Shown in pieces: positions 17,486 through 26,429 of a stretch of 26,429 nt of DNA. How positions within the stretch are numbered: position 1 is the first letter of the stretch; every line of letters starts with the position of its first letter. Both the position numbers and the translations under genes were made by a program. Origin of the DNA: Burkholderiales bacterium (GTDB lineage: Bacteria > Pseudomonadota > Gammaproteobacteria > Burkholderiales > Burkholderiaceae_C); assembly GCA_947372225.1 (NCBI GenBank), contig CANBSV010000027.1:1-26429 (forward strand). The letters are read 5' to 3'. Under the pieces are notes generated by a model. The model saw only the letters and a list, made by a program, of their open reading frames with translations. It was not told the DNA's origin and searched no databases.

Positions 17486-18433
17486 TTGTTCAAGAACCTG
17501 ACGGTGTATCGCGTGGGGCCCGAGTGGTCGACCACGCTGGAACAGATCGAAGACGGCCTGGCGGCCGCGCGTTTTGCCGAGTGCGGCGCCACGCAGATGC
17601 AGTCGGCCGGCTGGATCGCGCCGCGCGGCACCGAGCACGCGCCGCTGGTCGAATCGGTGGGCGGCCAGTGGCTGATGGCACTGATGATCGAACGCAAGGC
17701 GCTGCCCTCGGCAGTGGTCAAGCGGCGCACCGACGAGCTGGTTCAGCACGTCGAGCACAGCAGCGGACGCAAGCCCGGAAAGAAGGAAACCAAGGAGCTC
17801 AAGGAGCAGGCCACGCTCGAACTGTTGCCGATGGCCTTCACCAAGCGCGCCACGCTCAAGGTGTGGATCGACGAGCGCTCGCGGCTGCTGATGGTCGACG
17901 CCAGCAGCACCACGCGCGCCGGCGAGGTGGTCACGCAGCTGATCAAGTCGCTGCCCGGCCTCACGCTCACGATGCTGCAAACGACCGAATCAGCCGCGGT
18001 GGCGATGTCGCAATGGCTGCTCAGCGGCGAGCCGCCGGCGGCGTTCACGGTGGACCGTGAATGCGAGCTGAAGTCGGCCGACGAGATGAAATCGGTGGTG
18101 CGCTACGCCCGCCACCCGCTCGACATCGACGAGGTGCGCCAGCACATCGCCAGCGGCAAGCAGCCCACGCGGCTGGCACTCACCTGGCAGTCGCGCGTGT
18201 CGTTCGTGCTGTCGGAAACCGGCCAGATCAAGAAGATCGATTTCCTCGACTTGGTGTTCGAGAACCACCGCGCAGACAGCCGCGATGACAGCTTCGACGC
18301 CGATGCCGCCATCGCCACGGGCGAACTGGTCAAGCTGATCCCCGACCTGATCGACGCGCTGGGCGGCGAGATGAGGCTGGGTGATGCTCAGGCGCTGCCT
18401 GGAGCCACAGCGCCTTCGGCAGCGCCCCACTGA
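17486..18433 (+). CDS. rdgC: Recombination-associated protein RdgC
   Basis: The 315-residue product matches RdgC throughout: it starts FKNLTVYRVG, with LPMAFTKRATLKVWID, STTRAGEVVTQLIKSLPGL and an acidic end. RdgC forms a DNA-encircling ring dimer and inhibits RecA, limiting inappropriate recombination; it is nucleoid-associated. The start is TTG (17486-17488), chosen because the conserved family N terminus (FKNL) follows at once and no ATG or GTG fits. The 177 bases upstream, shared with the divergent serine hydrolase gene, hold its promoter but I cannot pinpoint it. Its 3' end overlaps the 3' end of glpD by 46 bases on the opposite strand. Confidence 0.93.
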   Translation: MFKNLTVYRVGPEWSTTLEQIEDGLAAARFAECGATQMQSAGWIAPRGTEHAPLVESVGGQWLMALMIERKALPSAVVKRRTDELVQHVEHSSGRKPGKKETKELKEQATLELLPMAFTKRATLKVWIDERSRLLMVDASSTTRAGEVVTQLIKSLPGLTLTMLQTTESAAVAMSQWLLSGEPPAAFTVDRECELKSADEMKSVVRYARHPLDIDEVRQHIASGKQPTRLALTWQSRVSFVLSETGQIKKIDFLDLVFENHRADSRDDSFDADAAIATGELVKLIPDLIDALGGEMRLGDAQALPGATAPSAAPH

Positions 18434-19974
18434 GCGTCACACCAGCGCGCCACTGCCTCACGCTCGGTGAGCGTGAAGTGCAAGCCGAGCTTGCTGCGCC
18501 GCCACAGCACGTCGTCGGCCGAGCGCGCCCACTCGCAGCGGTGCAGGTGGCGCAGCTCGGCTTCAAACAAGCCCGGGGCGACCTCGGCGCCCAGGCCGTC
18601 AGGCCCGAGCACGCGCCCGGCGCGCGAGCCGTAGGCGCGTGCCCAGCGCTGCATCAGCGCTTCAGGCAAGTCGGGATGGCGCCGCGCAAGCTCCGCGGCA
18701 AAGCGCGCGAAGTCGGCGTCGGGCTGCACCGGCGTGCCGATGAACTCGCTGAAGTCGCCGCCGGGCAGCACGGCGCTGGCCGTCCACGCGCCACGCTCGA
18801 TGTGCAGCGGCGCGGCCAGCAGGTCGGCCGCCTCCTCGGCCAGCTTGCGAAAGGTGGTGAGCTTGCCGCCCCACACCGACAGCACCGGCGCGCCGGCCAC
18901 ATCGAGCTCGAGCGCGTAGTCGCGCGTGACCGAGGCCGCATCGCCCGAGCCGTCGTCGAGCAGCGGGCGCACGCCGGCATAGCTCCAGACCACGTGGGCC
19001 GGCACCACCGCCTTTTGAAAGTAGCGGCTGACCTGCTCGCACAGGTAGGCGATCTCGTCGGCCTCGATGTGCAACGCGCCAAGCGCACCGTGGTGCTCGA
19101 CCTCGGTGGTGCCGATCAGCGTGAAGTCGCGCTCGTAGGGAATGGCGAACACCACGCGTTTGTCGGGCATTTGCAGCAGGTAGGCGCAGTCGTGGTCGAA
19201 CAATCTGGGCACCACGATGTGGCTGCCCTTGACCCGCCGCAGCGCGCGCACCTGGGGCGCATGCGCCTGCTCGCCCAAAAACTGCGCCGCCCACGGGCCG
19301 GTGGCGTTGACCAGCGCGCGTGCGCTCAATCGCAGCGTCGCACCGGCCGCGCTTTGCAGTTGCACCTGCCAGCGATCGGCGCCGCGCTGCGCATCCACGC
19401 AGCGCCAGCGCGTGAGCACGGTGGCGCCGCGCTCGGCCGCGTCCACCGCAGCGAGCACCACCAGCCGGGCGTCATCGGCCCAACCGTCGGCGTATTCAAA
19501 GCCCTGGCGAAAGGCCGGCTTGAGAGCCAAGCCGGCCGGATGGCGGCGCAAGTCGATGCCGCGCGAAGCGCCCAGCCACTCGCGCCGCGCCAGGTGGTCG
19601 TACAAGAACAGCCCGACACGGATCAGCCACGCCGGGCGCGATGCCGCGCTGTCAGGGTCGTGCGGCATCACGAAACGCAGCGGCCACAGGATGTGCGGCG
19701 CGCTGCGCAAAAGCCGCTCGCGCTCGGCCAACGCCTTGCGCACCAGCGCGAACTCGCCGTGCTCGAGGTAGCGCAGCCCGCCGTGGATCAGCTTGGTCGA
19801 CGCCGACGAGGTGTGCGAGGCCAGATCGTCCTGCTCGCACAGCACCACGCGCACGCCGCGCCCGGCCAGATCGCGCGCGATGCCCACACCGTTGATGCCG
19901 CCGCCGACCACCAGCACATCGCATTCGGCGGGAAGGTCGGGGTTGGCGGCTGGGGCTTCGCGGCAGTCGGTCAC
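18388..19974 (-). CDS. glpD: Aerobic glycerol-3-phosphate dehydrogenase
   Basis: The 528-residue flavoprotein has an FAD-binding Rossmann motif VLVVGGGINGVGIARDLAGRG (glycines around residues 24-31), the GlpD blocks STKLIHGGLRYLE and MPHDPDS, NATGPWA, VKGSHIVVPR, and YAGVRPLLDD with VWGGKLTTFRKLAEEA. It oxidises sn-glycerol 3-phosphate to dihydroxyacetone phosphate at the inner membrane, passing electrons to quinone. I chose the GTG at 19974 (residues V-T-D-C-R-E) because an earlier start adds 44 residues unrelated to the family; the Shine-Dalgarno is poor. It is divergent from glpK with 137 bases between the starts. No glpF or glpR is in the window. Its last 46 bases overlap rdgC antisense. 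Confidence 0.93.
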   Translation of the reverse strand: MTDCREAPAANPDLPAECDVLVVGGGINGVGIARDLAGRGVRVVLCEQDDLASHTSSASTKLIHGGLRYLEHGEFALVRKALAERERLLRSAPHILWPLRFVMPHDPDSAASRPAWLIRVGLFLYDHLARREWLGASRGIDLRRHPAGLALKPAFRQGFEYADGWADDARLVVLAAVDAAERGATVLTRWRCVDAQRGADRWQVQLQSAAGATLRLSARALVNATGPWAAQFLGEQAHAPQVRALRRVKGSHIVVPRLFDHDCAYLLQMPDKRVVFAIPYERDFTLIGTTEVEHHGALGALHIEADEIAYLCEQVSRYFQKAVVPAHVVWSYAGVRPLLDDGSGDAASVTRDYALELDVAGAPVLSVWGGKLTTFRKLAEEAADLLAAPLHIERGAWTASAVLPGGDFSEFIGTPVQPDADFARFAAELARRHPDLPEALMQRWARAYGSRAGRVLGPDGLGAEVAPGLFEAELRHLHRCEWARSADDVLWRRSKLGLHFTLTEREAVARWCDAQWGAAEGAVAPGSA

Positions 19975-20111
19975 GGCAGGCAATCTCGAGAGGGATTGGG
20001 CAACAGCGTGGCGCCGCAACGGCGGCCACCGGGACAACAATGCGCCGATGATGCCCCGCGCGCCGCACCCACCGCGCGAGGCCTGTGCGGCCACCGACCG
20101 AGGCACCCGAG

Positions 20112-21614
<1,503 letters not shown>

Positions 21615-21618
21615 GGCA

Positions 21619-21639
21619 GCCACGGGCGGTTGCCGTGGC
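21619..21639 (+). terminator. Possible hairpin terminator of glpK
   Basis: GCCACGG pairs with CCGTGGC around a 7-base loop, 5 bases after the glpK TGA. No T tract follows, so intrinsic termination is doubtful. Confidence 0.35.
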
Positions 21640-21662
21640 CCATGGCCATCAAAACGAAGCGA

Positions 21663-21965
21663 TCAGCCCAACCGCGCAAACGCCTCGGCGAAGACTTCGG
21701 CGGCGTCGGGCATGTCGAAGGCTTCGAGGTTGAGGTGGTGCACCTTCTCGATGAAAAAGAAGACCATGAAGCTGTCGAGCGGGGCCTGCACCGGATCTTC
21801 GGGGTCGTTGATCAGGTGGGTCCCTTTTTCGCGCAGCTGGGCGATCGCCTCCGGGAACTTGGCGGTGATGAAGGCCAGCTCTCTTTCGTTGAGCAAAAAC
21901 TCAGGCAGCAGGACCCGGGGCTCGGAGCTGGGTTCAGCGTCGGCGTCGAATTCGAATGGGTTCAT
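21663..21965 (-). CDS. Small acidic protein of unknown function
   Basis: The 100-residue reading frame starts at an ATG and gives a plausible soluble acidic protein. The N terminus is disordered (FEFDADAEPSSEP), and then come PEFLLNERELAFITAKFPEA, a Phe-rich central stretch MVFFFIEKVHH and DAAEVFAEAFARLG. There is no signal peptide, metal motif or known domain that I recognise. Gene status is supported by its reasonable composition, by the absence of any better frame in 21615-22165, and by its start lying upstream of a clear gap; the Shine-Dalgarno is weak (GAGC). It converges with glpK. I cannot name a function. Confidence 0.6.
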   Translation of the reverse strand: MNPFEFDADAEPSSEPRVLLPEFLLNERELAFITAKFPEAIAQLREKGTHLINDPEDPVQAPLDSFMVFFFIEKVHHLNLEAFDMPDAAEVFAEAFARLG

Positions 21966-22165
21966 GGTGGGCTCGTGTGTGGGTCGTTGATGGGCTGGCG
22001 CGCGCTGTGGCCGATCGATGCCCGCAGGCGCCCGGACTCGAAATTCTAGGCAGCGCCGGCGCCCGGCGCGCGTTTGGGGTCCGGCGTCTGACGCACCTTC
22101 AAGGAGACCTGGGCGCGGCGGCCGGCGGGAGCTCGGATTCGGATCGGGTGGGACTCCACCTGGCC

Positions 22166-22741
22166 TTACTGCCGCACCGCCTCGATCTGGATGACCAGCC
22201 GGATGGTGTCGGGAATGCCGGGCAGGCCGTAGGTCATGCCGTAGGCGCTGCGCTGCAGGTTGCCTTCAAAGTCGCCGCCGCACACCTCGCGCTTGAACAT
22301 GGGGCTGTCGTAGCAGTTGAAGTTCGTGGCGTTCAGCGTGATCGGCTGGGTCTTGCCCAGCAAAGTGAGCGTGCCCGACACGGCGCTGACCTTGTCGCCG
22401 TCGAAGCTGAATTTGTCGCCCACGAACTTGGCGGTGGGGAATTCCTTCACCTTGAGGAAGTTGTCGCTGCGCAGGTGACCGTCGAACAGCGCCAGGCCGC
22501 TGCTGATGGACGCGGTGTCGATGGTGATCTCGGCGTGACCGGACTTGGCCGCGCGGTCGAGCGTGATGGTGCCCTCCTTCTTGTCGAAGCGGCCGCGGTT
22601 GGTCGAGGTGCCGAAGTGACGGGCCTCGAAGGTGACGTAGGTGTGCATGGGCTCGACGGCGTAGGTCACGCTTTCGGCCCGGGCGAGCGAGGCGGCGGCA
22701 AGCAGCATCGCGGCCGCGGCAAGCGGGGTCAGGGTGTTCAT
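22166..22741 (-). CDS. YceI-family periplasmic lipid-binding protein, copy A
   Basis: The 191-residue protein has a signal peptide (MNTLTPLAAAAMLLAAASLA, cleaved after about residue 22). The YceI domain includes YAVEPMHTYVTFEARHFGTS, GTITLDRAAKSGHAEITID, HLRSDNFLKVKEFPTAKF and LTLLGKTQPITLNA. Two cysteines (C143 and C154, in NCYDSPMFKREVCGGDF) could form a disulphide and are typical of one YceI subgroup. YceI folds as a lipocalin-like barrel binding isoprenoid quinones or polyprenoids. It is the last gene of a cytochrome b561-YceI-YceI set, 47 bases after copy B. Confidence 0.92.
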   Translation of the reverse strand: MNTLTPLAAAAMLLAAASLARAESVTYAVEPMHTYVTFEARHFGTSTNRGRFDKKEGTITLDRAAKSGHAEITIDTASISSGLALFDGHLRSDNFLKVKEFPTAKFVGDKFSFDGDKVSAVSGTLTLLGKTQPITLNATNFNCYDSPMFKREVCGGDFEGNLQRSAYGMTYGLPGIPDTIRLVIQIEAVRQ

Positions 22742-22788
22742 GGGCACTCTCCTGGAGGGGTGGGGGTTGAAGAATCGACTGGTGCGCC

Positions 22789-23367
22789 TCACAGCGCGGC
22801 CACGCCGCTCAGCGCGAGCATGAACTTGACCTGCACGTCGTTGGCGATGAGGTCGGTGTCGGTCCAATCACCGTCGCCCACCTTGAAGTCCAGTCGCCGG
22901 ACCGTGAAGGCACCGGTGGCGGTGGTGGTGCCGCCGGACTGTGCCAGGGCGACGTTCACGCTCATGGGCCGGCTGCGGCCTTTGAGGCTGAACGTGCCCA
23001 CGACCTCGATGCGCCCCGGCCCGGCGGGCGTGATGGCGCTGGAGGTGAAGGTGGCCTGCGGAAATTTCTTGACGTCGAACCAGTCGGGTTGACGCAGCTC
23101 GGCTTCGGTGTCCGTGCTGCCCAGCGTCGCACTGGCCAGGTCGACGACGAACACGATCCTGGCGGCGGCGAGCTGCTTGGGGTCCAGCGCCACTTGCGCA
23201 TCGAAGCTGCGAAAGCGTCCCTCGACCGGCGAGCCCATCTGGCGGCTGACAAAACTGATCTCGCTTTGGGCCGGCAGCAGCTTTTGCTGAGCCCGAGCGA
23301 GCGTTGGAGCCAGCAGCGCGCCCAGCGCCACCGCGAGCGACCCGAAAACACGAGCCGACCGCTTCAT
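22789..23367 (-). CDS. YceI-family periplasmic protein, copy B
   Basis: The 192-residue protein has a signal peptide (MKRSARVFGSLAVALGALL, cleaved after ARA near residue 26) and a YceI barrel: SEISFVSRQMGSPVEGRFRS, VDLASATLGSTDTEAELRQ, WFDVKKFPQATF, TFSLKGRSRPMSV. It lacks the cysteine pair of copy A and is clearly divergent from it, so the two probably bind different ligands or act at different steps. It begins 4 bases after the cytochrome b561 stop, which argues for one transcript. Confidence 0.92.
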   Translation of the reverse strand: MKRSARVFGSLAVALGALLAPTLARAQQKLLPAQSEISFVSRQMGSPVEGRFRSFDAQVALDPKQLAAARIVFVVDLASATLGSTDTEAELRQPDWFDVKKFPQATFTSSAITPAGPGRIEVVGTFSLKGRSRPMSVNVALAQSGGTTTATGAFTVRRLDFKVGDGDWTDTDLIANDVQVKFMLALSGVAAL

Positions 23368-23371
23368 GGGC

Positions 23372-23914
23372 TCAGCCGCGACCCGGCCTCATGCGATCGA
23401 TCAGACCGTCGCGGTCGATGAACTGGTGCTTGAGCGCCGCGGCGATGTGCAGCCCTGCGATCACCACCAGCGCCCAGGCGACGGTCTCGTGCAGTTCCTT
23501 GAGGTCGTCGGCCAGCGCCTTGTCAACCGGCACGAAGTCCGGCAACGGCAACACCCCGAACCACACGATCGGATGACCGGCGGCAGAGCTGTAGGCCCAG
23601 CCGACCAACGGCACAGCAAAGAACAGCGCGTACAGCGCCAGATGCATGAGCTGCGCTGCGCGCAGTTGCCACACCGGCATCGGCACCTCGGCGGGCGGGC
23701 GGTGCGTCAGCCGCCACAGCAACCGCAAGCCCGACAGCGCAAGGATGGTGAGGCCACCCCACTTGTGCCAGGTGATAAGCCGCACAGCCTCAGGCGACGG
23801 CGCCAGATCGGCCACGTAAAGCCCGAGCGCAAAGGCGCCGAAGATGGCCAGCGCCAAAAGCCAGTGCAAGGCCATGGCGGTGCGTGTGTAGCGAACAGGG
23901 GCATTGGCGGTCAT
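23372..23914 (-). CDS. Cytochrome b561-family membrane protein
   Basis: The 180-residue protein has four membrane helices with the histidines expected for two b hemes: H17 (ALHWLLAL), H in ITWHKWGGL, and a pair in ELHETVAWALVVIAGLHIAAAL. It is similar to YodB/CybB, which oxidise ubiquinol or pass electrons in the inner membrane. Followed by two YceI genes, it belongs to a recurrent proteobacterial module in which the periplasmic quinone-binding YceI may exchange electrons or isoprenoids with the cytochrome. It is divergent from the MOSC gene; the 101-base gap should carry both promoters. Confidence 0.92.
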   Translation of the reverse strand: MTANAPVRYTRTAMALHWLLALAIFGAFALGLYVADLAPSPEAVRLITWHKWGGLTILALSGLRLLWRLTHRPPAEVPMPVWQLRAAQLMHLALYALFFAVPLVGWAYSSAAGHPIVWFGVLPLPDFVPVDKALADDLKELHETVAWALVVIAGLHIAAALKHQFIDRDGLIDRMRPGRG

Positions 23915-24015
23915 GTGGGCCTCTCGTGATGTCGCGCTTGTGGTTTCAGTATCTGGATCATGCCTGCCTCGGTCGCAGAATCGGGCGTTGCGAATTCAAA
24001 CAGGTCAGGCTTGCC

Positions 24016-24588
24016 ATGCACGTGATCAGCGTCAACACCAGCAGCGCGCGTGCGCTGGACATCGACGGGCGAGAAGTGCTGACCGGCATCGGCAAGCGCG
24101 GCGTGGCCGGTCCCGTCGAGGCACACGCGATGGGTTTGGCCGGGGACGAACAGGCCGACCTGTCGGTGCACGGCGGGCTGAGCAAGGCGGTCTACGCTTA
24201 CCCGGTGGAGCACTACCCGTTTTGGCAAACGGTGCGCGCGCAAGCGGGTGTGGCTGCTTGGGGCGAGCCCCTGCCGCACGGTTTCATGGGCGAGAACCTC
24301 ACCCTGAACGGTCTGCTCGAAGCCCAGGTCTGCGTGGGCGATGTGCTGCGCTTTGCGAACTGCGAGCTGGCGGTGAGCGAGCCGCGCTTTCCGTGCTTCA
24401 AGTTCAACGCCGTGATGGGCTTCAACTAGGCCAGCAAGCTGATGGTCTCGAGTGGCTGGTGCGGCTTCTACCTGGCGGTGCGCGTGCCCGGCACGCTGGC
24501 CGCCGGCGAGGCGTTCGACCTCATCCACGGCCCGCGCGACGTGGGCATTGCCGAACTTTTTGGCTCGCGCCGGGCCGCGCATCGCTGA
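24016..24588 (+). pseudogene. MOSC-domain protein (YiiM-like), interrupted by an in-frame TAG
   Basis: The frame from ATG 24016 encodes a MOSC domain: MHVISVNTSSARALDI, GLAGDEQADLSVHGGLSKAVYAYP, FMGENLTLNGL, VCVGDVLRF and SEPRFPCFKF with the conserved cysteine. Codon 138 (24427-24429) is TAG, following GFN. The same frame then continues with clear family sequence (ASKLMVSSGWCGFYLAVRVPG, AGEAFDLIHGP, IAELFG) to TGA at 24586-24588, 190 residues in all. CAG to TAG is the simplest explanation, since Q would suit this position. Either the gene is recently inactivated, the amber codon is read through, or there is a base error. MOSC proteins carry sulphur from molybdenum cofactor chemistry and YiiM acts on N-hydroxylated bases. 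Without the C-terminal part the product would end at 137 residues. Confidence 0.85.
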
Positions 24589-24597
24589 GGGTCGCGA

Positions 24598-25698
24598 TCA
24601 GGACGCCGCAGCGTCGAGCGGCGGGTAGTCGATGTACCCCTTCGCGTCACCGCCGAACATGGTGGCGGCGTCCGGCACGGCGAGAGGCGCGTCGTCGCGC
24701 AGGCGGCGCACGAGGTCAGGGTTGCTGATGAACGGCTTGCCAAACGCGATCGCATCGGCGCGGCCGCTGCCCACCGCCTCGATGGCCATGGCGCGGTCGT
24801 AGCCGTTGTTGAGCAGCCAGGTGCCTTGTGGATGGGCCTGCTTGTAGATGGCGTGCAGTGCGTCGTAGTCGAAGGGTGCGAAGTCGCGCGGCCCGCCGGT
24901 CGAGCCCTCGATCAGGTGCATGAAGGCCAACTCAAGAGGCGCGAGCTGGCTCATCAGGTGGTTGAACAGGCCTTGCGTGTCACTGTCGAGGCCGGCGTCG
25001 TTGAACGGCGTGACCGGGCTCAAGCGGATGCCGCAGCGATCGGCGCCGATCTCGTGGGCCACCGCCTGCATGATCTCGACGACCACGCGGCAGCGGTTGG
25101 CGATGGAGCCGCCGTAGGCGTCGGTGCGGTCGTTGATGCTGTCACGCAGGAACTGGTCGAGCAGGTAGCCGTTGGCGCCGTGCACCTCGATGCCGTCGAA
25201 GCCCGCCTCGATGGCATTTCGAGCGGCTTGGCGGTAGTCGGCCACCAGACGCGGCATCTCGTCGGTGCGCAGCGCGCGCGGCGCGGACACATCGACAAAG
25301 CCTTCGTGGGTGAATGTCTTGGCCACGGCTGCACGTGCGGTGGAGGACACGGGCGCGTTACCCCCCAGCAGCGACACATGCGAGATGCGCCCCACGTGCC
25401 ACAACTGCAGCGCGATCTTGCCGCCGGCCGCGTGCACCGCGTCGGTGACACGGCTCCAGCCGGCCACCTGCTCGGGCGTGTGGATGCCAGGCGTGGCGAT
25501 GTAGCCCTGGCCTTCGGCACTGATCTGGGTGGCTTCGGCCACGATCAACCCGGCACTGGCGCGCTGCGCGTAGTACCGGGCCATCATTTCAGTGGGTGCC
25601 TCGTTCGCGCCAGCGCGGTTGCGCGTGAGCGGTGCCATGACGATGCGGTTGGCGGCAGCGATGCGGCCGATGTTGACGGGGTCAAACAAGGTGTTCAT
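24598..25698 (-). CDS. Alkene reductase, Old Yellow Enzyme/NemA family
   Basis: The 366-residue FMN oxidoreductase has the family's typical length. It shows LFDPVNIGRIAAANRIVMAPLTRNRA, LQLWHVGRISH (H101), the substrate pair H173-x-x-N176 in VHGANGYLLDQFL, and NDRTDAYGGS. It closes with the flavin-phosphate region AIAFGKPFISNPDLVRRL. These NAD(P)H-dependent enzymes reduce activated C=C bonds, maleimides and nitro compounds. The ATG at 25698 was chosen because MNTLFDPVNIG is the normal start. It lies 49 bases after the quinone oxidoreductase gene on the same strand, so the two are likely a small electrophile-response operon. No regulator gene is visible in the window. Confidence 0.94.
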   Translation of the reverse strand: MNTLFDPVNIGRIAAANRIVMAPLTRNRAGANEAPTEMMARYYAQRASAGLIVAEATQISAEGQGYIATPGIHTPEQVAGWSRVTDAVHAAGGKIALQLWHVGRISHVSLLGGNAPVSSTARAAVAKTFTHEGFVDVSAPRALRTDEMPRLVADYRQAARNAIEAGFDGIEVHGANGYLLDQFLRDSINDRTDAYGGSIANRCRVVVEIMQAVAHEIGADRCGIRLSPVTPFNDAGLDSDTQGLFNHLMSQLAPLELAFMHLIEGSTGGPRDFAPFDYDALHAIYKQAHPQGTWLLNNGYDRAMAIEAVGSGRADAIAFGKPFISNPDLVRRLRDDAPLAVPDAATMFGGDAKGYIDYPPLDAAAS

Positions 25699-25747
25699 GG
25701 TGGTGGCCTGGAGAAAGTTCGGTCGTGAATGGCGATATGCGGCTGGA

Positions 25748-26429
25748 TCAGAAGCCTTCAAGCACGATCTTGCCGCGCGTCGTGCCGCTTTCGATCTGGG
25801 CGTGCGCGCGCTTGAGATGGGCCGCGTTGATGGTGCCGAAGTGCTCGGTCAGGGTGCTGCGCACGCGCCGGGCATCGACCAGATCGGCCACTCGGTTCAG
25901 CAGCTCGTGCTGCGCTTGCATGTCGGCGGTGTGGAACAGCGAGCGCGTGAACATCAACTCCCAGTGCAGCGACAGGCTCTTGCGCTTGAGCTGCAACACA
26001 TCGAGCGGCGATGCCGGGTCATCGATCAGCGCCAGCTTGCCCTGTGGCGCCAGCAACTCGATGAGCTGATCCCAGTGCTGCTCGGTGTGCGTGAGGCTGG
26101 CCACGTGGGTGATCGGCGCGATCTGTGCGGCATCGACCAGCCGCTTGAGCTGCGCGGCCAGTGGCTGGCGGTGGTCGATCACGTGATGCGCGCCGAGCTC
26201 GCTCACCCAGGCCTGCGTGGCCGGGCGTGATGCGGTGGCCACCACACTCAGCCCGGTGAGCTGGCGCGCCAGCTGGATCAGGATCGAGCCCACACCGCCC
26301 GCTGCGCCGATGATCAGCAAGGTGCCGCGGGTTTGCGGCGTGACACCGAAGCGCTCGAACAGCAACTCCCAGGCGGTGATCGCGGTCAGCGGCAGCGCGG
26401 CAGCCTGGGCGTCGGACAGCGTGGTCGGT
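25748..26429 (-). CDS. Zinc-binding alcohol dehydrogenase family / quinone oxidoreductase (MDR), C-terminal part
   Basis: The 5' end is beyond the window. The visible 226 residues begin TTLSDAQAAALPLTAITAWE and contain the NADPH-binding motif LLIIGAAGGVGSILIQLARQ, then VVATASRPATQAWVSELGAHHVIDH and the closing AHLKRAHAQIESGTTRGKIVLEGF. This is the zinc-free quinone-oxidoreductase branch of the medium-chain dehydrogenases; no zinc ligands are seen in this part. With the OYE-type reductase after it, the pair would handle quinones or enals with NADPH. Confidence 0.9.
   Translation of the reverse strand, partial: PTTLSDAQAAALPLTAITAWELLFERFGVTPQTRGTLLIIGAAGGVGSILIQLARQLTGLSVVATASRPATQAWVSELGAHHVIDHRQPLAAQLKRLVDAAQIAPITHVASLTHTEQHWDQLIELLAPQGKLALIDDPASPLDVLQLKRKSLSLHWELMFTRSLFHTADMQAQHELLNRVADLVDARRVRSTLTEHFGTINAAHLKRAHAQIESGTTRGKIVLEGF

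Noticed and set aside
21966..22165. Possible small RNA or gene in the 200-base gap before the small acidic protein
   Set aside because: Only GC-rich sequence was seen, with no hairpin plus T tract, no promoter I could defend and no plausible small protein.
24427..24429. TAG read as pyrrolysine
   Set aside because: No pyl genes are in view, this kind of bacterium does not use pyrrolysine, and the position would normally hold an ordinary residue; point mutation or error is simpler.

Overview
The window is a high-GC stretch of a betaproteobacterial chromosome. It is most likely Burkholderiales and probably Comamonadaceae-like: the split two-gene MetH, the DUF3567 and DUF3108 proteins, a PhaM-type PHA granule protein, TorF-type porins next to glnK-amt, and a cytochrome b561-YceI-YceI cluster all fit that group. 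This placement is inferred from gene content only. There are no rRNA or tRNA genes, CRISPR arrays, transposases or prophage genes that I can see. Coding density is high and no gap exceeds about 210 bases.

Layout. (1) 1-2303, all minus strand: two tandem paralogous TorF-family outer-membrane porins, then glnK (PII) and the start of amt, cut by the window edge. Each porin gene has its own sigma-54-type -24/-12 element, and an NtrC-type palindrome lies about 114 bases upstream of the predicted start of the first porin transcript. This looks like a nitrogen-starvation regulon. (2) 2514-4028, plus: comM/yifB, divergent from the porins. (3) 4038-9186: a split cobalamin-dependent methionine synthase (metH2 and metH1, both minus) with a plus-strand gene for a catalytically degenerate HD-GYP-like protein between the halves. 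(4) 9225-12929, minus: a membrane GGDEF-EAL protein with intact EAL residues and a degenerate GGDEF, then DUF3567 and DUF3108 proteins. (5) 13046-16092, plus: a tight four-gene operon phaM - FIST sensor - lrgA/cidA - lrgB. (6) 16124-17308, minus: a serine hydrolase of the beta-lactamase/esterase fold. (7) 17486-21614: rdgC (plus, TTG start), whose 3' end overlaps that of glpD (minus), and glpK divergent from glpD (glycerol catabolism). (8) 21663-23914, minus: a small unrecognised acidic protein and a cytochrome b561 - YceI - YceI operon. (9) 24016-24588, plus: a MOSC-domain gene interrupted by one in-frame amber codon. (10) 24598-26429, minus: an Old Yellow Enzyme-type alkene reductase and the 3' part of a medium-chain quinone oxidoreductase/alcohol dehydrogenase.

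The most interesting points are the duplicated, apparently sigma-54/NtrC-controlled porin pair attached to glnK-amt; two degenerate c-di-GMP-type proteins flanking metH1; the operon joining a PHA-granule protein to a FIST sensor and the LrgAB membrane pair; and the amber codon in the MOSC gene.
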